A DNA stretch of 19,544 bases from JBBSHS01 sp038232515 (GTDB taxonomy: Bacteria > Actinomycetota > Acidimicrobiia > Acidimicrobiales > JAUJNH01): the NCBI GenBank assembly GCA_038232515.1, contig JBBSHS010000047.1, positions 1 to 19,544 of the forward strand, written 5' to 3'. The position numbers were made by a program, and so were the translations under genes. The notes beneath the pieces are model-generated. The model worked only from the letters and a program-made list of their open reading frames with translations, did not search any database and was not told where the DNA came from. Shown here piece by piece: positions 14,155 through 19,544 of this stretch; within the stretch, counting starts at the first letter, position 1; each line of letters starts with the position of its first letter.

Positions 14155-14891
14155 GAGGCCGGTGTCCCACTCAGGCTGGCCACGAGCTTCACGGTGCTGT
14201 TGTTGCAGATGTTCCGCAGGTGGGGGTTGGCCGAGTTCAGACCGCCCAGGATGTTGTTGGCGTCGGTGATGACCGGGGTCAGTATGCCGTTGGCGATGCC
14301 CACCCTCTGGTGGATGTTCTGCACACCCAGCTGGCTGGGGTTGCACGACGGTCCGGGCGGCGTGACCACCGGGCCCGTGCCCGGGCCGGCCCCGCAGTCA
14401 CCGGCCGGGCGGTCGGCGGCGGCCAGGGTGCCCTTGATGGTGTTGGCCTGGCCGAGCACCGTCTGCAGCACGCCGGAGGTGTCGGTGAGCTGAGAGGAGG
14501 TGGACTGCAGACTGGACGAGGTGTCCATGAGCGAGCCGTCGGTCACCTTCAGCTTGCCGTCGATGTCGGTGAGGGCCGAGATGATCTGGTCGGCCTGGCC
14601 GGGGATGGGCTTGAGGGCCGGGTCGATGGCAGCCAGGCTGGCGTTGATGCCCTGCACCTGGTCGGGCAGCGTCTTGGTGTGACCGCCGGCCCCTGAGACC
14701 GAGCGCTGGGCCACGCCCAGGTTCTTGTTGATGGACGCCAGCGAGTTGGTGATGAAGATGAGGGAGACGACCACGACGAGCGTGACGACGGCCAGAAGGG
14801 CGACCCAGACCTTCAGCCATCGGCTGAGGAAGCGGCTGGTGTCCTCGGCGCCGGCTGCGGCTCGGGGTCGGGCGGTTGTGGAAGCCTGCAT
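14148..14891 (-). CDS. Membrane-anchored repeat protein, divergent member 2 of cluster
   Basis: The ATG at 14891 gives 247 residues; GGGGGAA lies about ten bases upstream. An N-terminal cytoplasmic stretch (about 28 residues, Arg/Ala-rich) precedes a membrane helix (VWVALLAVVTLVVVVSLIFI). The outside part begins NSLASINKNLGVAQ, has looser seven-residue spacing (VQGINASLAAIDPALKPI) and a Ser/Thr-rich segment. Unlike its neighbours it has several Cys (GDC, PSCNP, ICNNS and a terminal Cys) that could form disulfides. It is the least similar of the four, so membership rests on topology, order and the N-terminal heptads. Function unknown. Confidence 0.72.
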   Translation of the reverse strand: MQASTTARPRAAAGAEDTSRFLSRWLKVWVALLAVVTLVVVVSLIFITNSLASINKNLGVAQRSVSGAGGHTKTLPDQVQGINASLAAIDPALKPIPGQADQIISALTDIDGKLKVTDGSLMDTSSSLQSTSSQLTDTSGVLQTVLGQANTIKGTLAAADRPAGDCGAGPGTGPVVTPPGPSCNPSQLGVQNIHQRVGIANGILTPVITDANNILGGLNSANPHLRNICNNSTVKLVASLSGTPASC

Positions 14892-14914
14892 GGATATCTA
14901 TTCCCCCGTGCTCA

Positions 14915-15514
14915 TTAGCATTGTGTGGTCCTCTGCAGTTCTTGCTCGATGCAGGCGGCTTCTCTGTTGGTGGTGCCCACCGCCTGGTTGATGGGACCGG
15001 TGTCGGCCGCGATCTGCCTGGCGATGCCGATGGTGCCGTCGACGTTCTTGTCGATCTGGGCCACGCCGGCCTGGATGGACTGCAGGGTGGGCTCGATGGC
15101 CCCCAGGGCGCCGTTGATACCGTGTGACTCGCCGTTGATGGCTGCGCCCTCGGAGTTGATGGCGTGGGCCGTGCCGTTGATGGCCAGGGCGCTGTTGTTG
15201 ATGGAGATGGCGCTGTGGTCGATGGACCCGGCCAGCCCGACCACCTTGTCGAGCTGGCCCTGGAGCGGTGAGGCGGTGTTGAGGATGCTCTTGCCGAAGT
15301 TGTTGGTGGCCGACAGCTGGATGATGGCGTCGGTGGAGGAGTTGATGCCCCGGCCCGTCGTGGCGATCTTGTTCGCCTTGGCGTTGATGGCCCGGGCGTT
15401 CTGCAACGTCCTGGTCAGCAGGACGACGGCGGCCACGACGATCACCAGGACGATGATCAGCGCGAGGAGGCCCTGGCCCCGCTCGTCCCGTTCCCGTCGG
15501 CCCTGCACTGCCAT
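14915..15514 (-). CDS. Membrane-anchored heptad-repeat protein, paralog 1 of cluster
   Basis: The ATG at 15514 follows GGGGGGA-CAC; 199 residues. The charged start MAVQGRRERDERGQG is followed by one membrane helix (LLALIIVLVIVVAAVVLL) and an outside helix with at least eight perfect seven-residue units: INNSALA, INGTAHA, INSEGAA, INGESHG, INGALGA, IEPTLQS, IQAGVAQ and IDKNVDG. It ends IGIARQIAADTGPI and AACIEQEL to a terminal Cys. It is the first of the cluster after the sigma gene (126-base gap). The heptads predict a long coiled coil or helical rod outside the membrane. No named family recognised. Confidence 0.75.
   Translation of the reverse strand: MAVQGRRERDERGQGLLALIIVLVIVVAAVVLLTRTLQNARAINAKANKIATTGRGINSSTDAIIQLSATNNFGKSILNTASPLQGQLDKVVGLAGSIDHSAISINNSALAINGTAHAINSEGAAINGESHGINGALGAIEPTLQSIQAGVAQIDKNVDGTIGIARQIAADTGPINQAVGTTNREAACIEQELQRTTQC
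15050..15225 (-). repeat. 21-base coding period in heptad-repeat gene
   Basis: On the plus strand the motif (g/c)TNGAT recurs exactly every 21 bases at 15050, 15071, 15092, 15113, 15134, 15155, 15176, 15197 and 15218, each being the reverse complement of an Ile codon plus its neighbour. A like series with the same spacing is at 13034, 13055, 13076, 13097 and 13118 in paralog 4. Confidence 0.85.
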
Positions 15515-15587
15515 GTGTCCCCCCAGTGGGTCGGGGCGCGGGTGCGCGCCGACCACGTCAGTAGAGATTGCCCGGAAAGCGGAAATA

Positions 15588-15602
15588 TTCGGTTAAATCG
15601 AA
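15588..15602. promoter_or_regulatory. AT-rich near-palindrome upstream of heptad cluster
   Basis: TTCGGTTAAATCGAA is close to a perfect palindrome (TTCG arms, AT-rich centre) in an otherwise GC-rich window, 74 bases upstream of the first heptad-repeat start. It could be an operator or part of a promoter. Speculative. Confidence 0.3.
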
Positions 15603-15640
15603 CGAACCTGGCGAAGGCCACGGGAGCCACCCCGCGACCG

Positions 15641-16162
15641 TCATCCTGCCACCCCGCTGCGCAGGCGACGGGCCTGGGCCCGCGCCGCGTGCAGCCGGGA
15701 CATCACGGTGCCCACCGGCACCTGCTGACGCAGCGCGATCTCGGCGTAGGACAACGCCTCAACCTCGCGCAACCACAGGGCCTCGCGCAAGGCGGGTGAC
15801 AGCTGGCCCAGGCCGGCCCACAGCGCGGCCAGCTCCAGGTTGGCCATGGCCGCCTCGTCGGGGGCGATTGCCACCGTGTCAGAGCCGTCGCCGCCGGGGA
15901 CGGCCGCCTTGCGCAGTCGGCCGTAGGCCTCGAAGCAGCAGTTGCGGACGATGGTCCGCAGCCACGCCTCGACCTTGTCGGGGTGGGCCGAGCCCCAGGC
16001 CTGCCAGGCCCGGATCCACGCCTCCTGGCACACGTCCTCGGCCCCGTCCGGGCCGATGACGGCCCGGGCGTAGCGCAGGGCGGCAGCCGCCTGCGTGCGG
16101 TGGAACTCCTCGAACGACGGCGAGCCTGTGAACGGCTCGTCCCGCGTCTCCAGCAACGTCAT
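15641..16162 (-). CDS. ECF-type RNA polymerase sigma factor (sigma-70 family)
   Basis: The ATG at 16162 gives 173 residues, with GAAGG/CAGG upstream. Region 2 is seen in YARAVIGPDGAEDVCQEAWIRAWQAW with WLRTIVRN following; region 4 in LSPALREALWLREVEALSYAEIA and VPVGTVMSRLHAARAQARR, the recognition helix. There is no region 3, so it is an ECF sigma. It would direct RNA polymerase to a small regulon, normally held off by an anti-sigma factor. No anti-sigma (zinc-finger or membrane) gene is adjacent. The next genes on the same strand are the four membrane-anchored proteins, which are the natural candidate targets or partners. Two Cys in region 2 (NCCFEAYG) are unusual and might be redox-sensitive. 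Confidence 0.92.
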   Translation of the reverse strand: MTLLETRDEPFTGSPSFEEFHRTQAAAALRYARAVIGPDGAEDVCQEAWIRAWQAWGSAHPDKVEAWLRTIVRNCCFEAYGRLRKAAVPGGDGSDTVAIAPDEAAMANLELAALWAGLGQLSPALREALWLREVEALSYAEIALRQQVPVGTVMSRLHAARAQARRLRSGVAG

Positions 16163-16258
16163 GGCCTGCCTTCAGCCTGACGCGGTCCCCGGGGCATGAC
16201 CCTTCCTTTTCTCCATGGGTGTTGTGACTTCCTGCCGGGCCCCGGTGGATCTTGCCTG

Positions 16259-16294
16259 ACCGGCTGGCTCGGTTTTCTTTACCGGCTGGCTCGG
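16259..16294. repeat. Two 14-base direct repeats upstream of the sigma gene
   Basis: ACCGGCTGGCTCGG occurs at 16259-16272 and 16281-16294, 22 bases apart (two DNA turns), with the T-rich TTTTCTTT between. It is followed at 16299 by GACA-n7-TGTC, an inverted repeat. It lies in the 175-base gap between FtsH-like and sigma genes and could be a binding site for a regulator of the sigma gene. Confidence 0.5.
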
Positions 16295-16337
16295 GGCGGA
16301 CAATACATCTGTCGGGGCCGCCGACGGGGCGTCAGCG

Positions 16338-17915
16338 TCAGGAGGCGGTGGTATCGACCTGGAAGAGGTGACGGTCGGCGCGGTCGCCCAGGACCCGGGT
16401 GTGGATGTTGGACAGCTCGGCGGCCGTCAGGGTCTCGCGGTTGGCCAGAGCGCCGGCCATGGCCGACAGGCTGGGGCGGTGCTTGGAGAGGATGTCGCGG
16501 GCGGCGGCCTCGGCCCCCGCCACCAGGCTGCGCACCTCCTCGCCCCCGGCGCTGCCCTCGAGGAACGGCATCCTCGCCTCCCGGCCGCCGGAGGCCAGCT
16601 CGTAGCGGCCGGTCATGGCCCAGCGCTCGACCATACCCCGCGCCAGCTTGGCCGCGTCCTTGAGGTCGTCCTCGGCCTGGGTGCTGGGCTCGCCCAGCAC
16701 CAGCTGCTCGGCCGCCCGGCCCCCCAGCAGCACGATGAGGCGGCCCAGCAGCTCGCGCTTGGTCAAGGTCTCGCCCTCGTCGCGCCCCGACCAGGGCGAC
16801 GTGTCGAAGCTGCCGCCGCGGGTCACGATGGAGACCCGGGCGGGCGGCTGCATGCCCCTCATGAGCATGCTGAGCAGGGCGTGACCGGACTCGTGGACGG
16901 CCAGGAGGCGCTTCTCGTCGTCGTGCAGGAGCCGTGAGCTGGGCATGCCCGACAGGTGCCGGTCGAGGGCCTCGTACAGGTCGTGGCGCGAGATGCTGGT
17001 GCGATGCTCGCGGGCGGTGAGGAGCGACGCCTCGTTGACGATGGTGGCCAGCTCGGAGGCGGTGAGCCCGGCTGTGTGGGCCGCCACCTCGGCCCAGGCC
17101 ACCTCGGCCGTGAAGGGCCGGCTGGCGGCGTGCAGGCGCAGGACCTGATGGCGGCCCCGGCGGTCGGGGCGGTCGACGCGTATGCGCCGGTCGAACCGCC
17201 CGGGGCGCAGCAGGGCCGGGTCGATGAGCTCGGGCCGGTTGGTGGCGGCCAGGATGAGCACCCCCGACGAGCCCTCGAAGCCGTCCAGCTCGACCAGCAG
17301 CTGGTTGAGGGTGTTGTCGAACTCACGGCCGCCGGCCACGCTGGCGTCGCGGCTGCGTCCGACGGCGTCGAGCTCGTCGATGAACACGATGGAGGGGGCG
17401 TCGGCCTTGGCCTGCTCGAAGAGCTCGCGCACCCTGGCCGCCCCGAGGCCCACGAATTGCTCGACGAAGGCGGCGGCCGACACCGAGAAGAACGGGACGC
17501 CGGTCTCGCCGGCCAGGGCCCGCGCCAGCAGCGTCTTGCCGCACCCGGGCGGCCCGTACAGCAGGATGCCGCCCGGTAGGTGGGCGCCCAGGGCCTCGAA
17601 ACGGGCCGGATCGGCCAGGTAGTCCTTGACCTCGCGCAGCTCGGCCACCGCCTGGTCGAGGCCGGCCACATCGGCGAAGGTGTGCGTCGGCGTCGAGGGC
17701 CGCACGACGGCGGTGGGCGGCCGGCTGCTGGCCGTGGGCGGCCGGCTGCAGGCTGCCTCCTGGGCAGCCGCCTGCCGGTTCACCGACGACGGCAGAGGGG
17801 TGGGCTGGACCCGCTGGCCGCCCCTGGTGAACCACAGCGCGCCGGCGACCACACCGACGATGACGACCACGGAGGCGATGAGCTCCGGTCGTCTCAGCAC
17901 TTCGCCGATACCCAC
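16338..17915 (-). CDS. ftsH: FtsH-like membrane AAA+ zinc metalloprotease, single-TM short form
   Basis: GTG at 17915 (AAAGG nine bases upstream) gives 525 residues. One membrane helix spans about residues 12-29; a Pro/Ser/Ala-rich linker then leads directly to the AAA+ domain. Walker A is GPPGCGKT (Lys127), the pore motif is FVGLGA, Walker B is IVFIDELD (Asp180, Glu181), and the second region of homology ends RPGRFDRRI. The protease carries HESGH (His341, Glu342, His345) with Asp417 in STQAEDDL as third zinc ligand. It degrades membrane and short-lived cytosolic proteins. Usual FtsH is about 610-650 residues with two membrane helices and a periplasmic domain between; that domain and one helix are absent. 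The longer open frame upstream is not coding-like. Confidence 0.9.
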   Translation of the reverse strand: MGIGEVLRRPELIASVVVIVGVVAGALWFTRGGQRVQPTPLPSSVNRQAAAQEAACSRPPTASSRPPTAVVRPSTPTHTFADVAGLDQAVAELREVKDYLADPARFEALGAHLPGGILLYGPPGCGKTLLARALAGETGVPFFSVSAAAFVEQFVGLGAARVRELFEQAKADAPSIVFIDELDAVGRSRDASVAGGREFDNTLNQLLVELDGFEGSSGVLILAATNRPELIDPALLRPGRFDRRIRVDRPDRRGRHQVLRLHAASRPFTAEVAWAEVAAHTAGLTASELATIVNEASLLTAREHRTSISRHDLYEALDRHLSGMPSSRLLHDDEKRLLAVHESGHALLSMLMRGMQPPARVSIVTRGGSFDTSPWSGRDEGETLTKRELLGRLIVLLGGRAAEQLVLGEPSTQAEDDLKDAAKLARGMVERWAMTGRYELASGGREARMPFLEGSAGGEEVRSLVAGAEAAARDILSKHRPSLSAMAGALANRETLTAAELSNIHTRVLGDRADRHLFQVDTTAS

Positions 17916-18007
17916 GAGGCCACGCCTTTCCCGAGAATCGCCATCGGCGACTTCGCGTCGGGCGACATTAGCCTTCGGTGTCGGCCGGACCCCTAATTCC
18001 GTCCTCA

Positions 18008-18025
18008 GCGCCGCGTTTCGGGCGC
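18008..18025 (-). terminator. Weak hairpin after the Rieske gene
   Basis: GCGCC and GGCGC arms surround an eight-base loop just after the Rieske stop codon, in the gap before the FtsH-like gene. There is no T tract, so this is a low-confidence terminator. Confidence 0.2.
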
Positions 18026-18030
18026 CGCCG

Positions 18031-18900
18031 TCACACCGGGTTGGCGCGCAGCGACCGGGCCTCGTCCCGCCGCACCTCGACCCTGTCGTCGACCACGCGG
18101 GTCTCGAAGCGGGCCTGGGGCCGGGTGGCCGGACCACCCACGACGGCCCCGGTGCGCAGGTCGAAGCGGCTGCCGTGCCAGGGGCAGACCACGCACCCAT
18201 CCTCCACCGAACCGTCGTTCAGCGGGGCGCCCCGGTGGGTGCAGCGATTGGCCAGCGCCAACGGCTGGCCGTTCTGCCTGGTCAACAGCAGGCTCATGCC
18301 GTCGGCGGTGGCCTCGGTGAGCTCACCGTCGCGCAGGTCGGCCTCGTCGGCCACCGCCGTCCATTCCGTGGGCCCGGACTCGAATGCGGTGGTGTCGACC
18401 CCGACGCCCTGGGCGTAGGCCAGATGGCCCCCGAGCCAGCCCGACACGGCCAGGGCGCCGGCGCCGCCCAGGGCCAGCAGCTTTCCCCTTCCCCGGCCCC
18501 GCCGGGCCCAGGACCACCCGTACAAGCCGAGGGCCACGACGTTGGCGGCGGCGTGGGCCACACCGATCCGGCGCTCGGCGCCCGTCGTGTCGGACCAGTC
18601 GGACAGGCCGGCGGCCGCCGCCGGCAGGGCCAGCAGGACACCGGCGCCGATCAGCCGCCGGGACACCACGCCGTCGGCGTCGACGCCCCTCGGGTCGAGC
18701 AGGGTGGCACTGGTCAGGCAGCTCAACGGGCCCAGCACGGCGGCCGGGTGGACGGGGTGGCCGAGCCACGTGCCGCTGAGCGCGTCCTTGACCGCCCCGG
18801 ACGGGGCCAGCCGGCCCACCAACGGCGCCACCCGGTCGGCGACGGCGTCCAACCATTCGGCTCGCTCGATGGCTTCGCTGACGGTGTCGAGGATGCTCAC
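18031..18900 (-). CDS. DUF2231 membrane domain fused to Rieske [2Fe-2S] domain
   Basis: GTG at 18900 gives 289 residues; an in-frame GTG at 18936 is an alternative, and no strong ribosome site is seen for either. The first 175 residues form a DUF2231-type membrane domain: LGHPVHPAAVLGPLSCL is its typical HPxHP-like entry, followed by about four helices. The last 100 are a Rieske domain with CTHRG (Cys220, His222) and CPWHGS (Cys239, His242), giving the full two-Cys two-His cluster set. The Rieske part carries a [2Fe-2S] cluster for electron transfer; the partner is unknown. The arrangement is common in Actinobacteria. A small Ala-rich gene lies upstream on the same strand. Confidence 0.9.
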   Translation of the reverse strand: MSILDTVSEAIERAEWLDAVADRVAPLVGRLAPSGAVKDALSGTWLGHPVHPAAVLGPLSCLTSATLLDPRGVDADGVVSRRLIGAGVLLALPAAAAGLSDWSDTTGAERRIGVAHAAANVVALGLYGWSWARRGRGRGKLLALGGAGALAVSGWLGGHLAYAQGVGVDTTAFESGPTEWTAVADEADLRDGELTEATADGMSLLLTRQNGQPLALANRCTHRGAPLNDGSVEDGCVVCPWHGSRFDLRTGAVVGGPATRPQARFETRVVDDRVEVRRDEARSLRANPV

Positions 18901-19009
18901 CCGACCAGGATGCCCGATATGGCTGCGCCGCACCCAGCCCGCTGAGCCGTACCCGGCCCGCCGTGCCCCGGCCCCACCGGGCCCCGGCCACGGGCCTGGG
19001 CCACTGCGG

Positions 19010-19486
19010 TCACTTTTGCTTCGGGTCTTTGCCGCGACCCTTGCCCCCGCCCGATGGCTGAGGTGTCTGGGCGCTGGTTCCTGTCGGGCCCGTACCGGCG
19101 GCCCCGCCCGGGCCACTGGGGACGGCGTTCGTCGTCGACGTCAAGCTCGACGGTGACGGGGTCGCCAGCGTGGCCAGTTGGGCGTCGACCTCGGCGGCGG
19201 CGGCCAGGATGGCGGCCGACCGGGCGGACGAGATCTGGCCCTGGTGCTGCAGGGTGGCCACCGACGCCCGGAGCTGTTCGAGCTGACTCTTGGCCACGGT
19301 CTGCTGGTGGCGGGCGGCCGCCGCCCTTAGGGCCGACACCTGCTGGGTGAGGGAGGCGGACGCCCCCGGGCGGATGGTCGAGGGGCCCGGCGCCCTGGAC
19401 CCGCAGCCGGTGGCGGCCCGCACCGGGGCCGCCCCCACCCCCCCGGCCCGCCCCACAGTCCTCGGCAGTCGGGGGCGGGGGGTCAC
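19010..19486 (-). CDS. Small Ala/Gln-rich, possibly lipidated protein, start uncertain
   Basis: The 158-residue frame from a GTG at 19486 has a helical middle (QQVSALRAAAARHQQTVAKSQLEQL and ISSARSAAILAAAAEVDAQLATL), then a Ser/Thr/Gly/Pro tail ending in Lys-rich GKGRGKDPKQK. Near residue 28 is AATGC, which could be a lipobox, but the stretch before it is Arg/Gly/Pro-rich and only weakly hydrophobic, so export is uncertain. It lies upstream of the DUF2231-Rieske gene with a 109-base gap. It resembles unnamed secreted actinobacterial proteins with a short helical repeat; no function can be given. The window ends 58 bases beyond, so an earlier start cannot be excluded. Confidence 0.5.
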   Translation of the reverse strand: MTPRPRLPRTVGRAGGVGAAPVRAATGCGSRAPGPSTIRPGASASLTQQVSALRAAAARHQQTVAKSQLEQLRASVATLQHQGQISSARSAAILAAAAEVDAQLATLATPSPSSLTSTTNAVPSGPGGAAGTGPTGTSAQTPQPSGGGKGRGKDPKQK

Positions 19487-19544
19487 GGCGGCACTGACGG
19501 GCGCCGGTGCGCGCGGGCGGCGGCGTGGGGGGGCGGGACCCCCG

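Noticed and set aside
12830..15514. CRISPR-like or satellite repeat array suggested by regular 21-base spacing
   Set aside because: The repeats are in-frame and coding, without conserved repeat/unique spacer alternation.
17916..18200. N-terminal extension of the FtsH-like frame up to 18200
   Set aside because: It overlaps the Rieske gene end antiparallel in codon use and is Arg/Pro-rich; GTG 17915 lies next to a ribosome site and just before the membrane helix.
18960..19005. GC hairpin between the Ala-rich gene and the Rieske gene as a terminator
   Set aside because: Short GGCCC/GGGCC pairs are expected by chance at this base composition, and there is no T tract.

Overview
The window is high-GC DNA, rich in GTG starts and in ATGA/GTGA stop-start overlaps. 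It carries Actinobacteria-specific families: a PRC-barrel / Holin-X / DUF3618 trio, a class A PBP with a low-complexity tail, an HTH-truncated TetR and a C4 zinc-ribbon protein. This fits an environmental actinobacterium, possibly of the Acidimicrobiia type. That placement is inferred from protein style and was not tested by phylogeny. I see no rRNA, tRNA, CRISPR array or intact mobile element.

Layout. 1-4721 is a minus-strand run. It reads, in transcription order, class A penicillin-binding protein, CT398-like coiled-coil/zinc-ribbon protein, DUF457-type membrane metal-dependent hydrolase, a TetR-family protein lacking its DNA-binding domain, and an NAD(P)-binding SDR cut by the window edge. 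Divergent from the PBP, 4825-6356 encodes an LPG-synthase-TM/flippase-like membrane protein coupled to a small lipoprotein. 6357-6825 is a non-coding, repeat-bearing stretch with a possible gene remnant. Then comes a long protein with a Pro-rich hexapeptide repeat, one membrane helix and a C-terminal PsbP-like domain (6826-8625). 8741-11146 is a tightly coupled three-gene set: PRC-barrel plus LEA-like 11-mers, Holin-X, and DUF3618 plus LEA-like 11-mers. It meets the next operon tail to tail with a 14-base overlap.

11133-16162 is a minus-strand block headed by an ECF sigma factor with no neighbouring anti-sigma gene. Next come four consecutive small membrane-anchored proteins, three of them built on Ile-Asn heptad repeats (12830-15514). 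After a strong 46-base hairpin come a hexapeptide-repeat acyltransferase, a SAM methyltransferase and an HLHH-motif membrane protein, joined by 4-base overlaps. 16338-19486 holds a short FtsH-like AAA+ zinc protease with a single membrane segment, a DUF2231-Rieske fusion and a small Ala/Gln-rich possible lipoprotein.

Taken together the window is dominated by cell-envelope functions: wall synthesis, membrane quality control, lipid or glycan modification and stress-type membrane proteins. The least explained and most interesting part is the sigma-factor-linked cluster of membrane-anchored heptad-repeat proteins. The paired Holin-X/LEA-like operon comes next.
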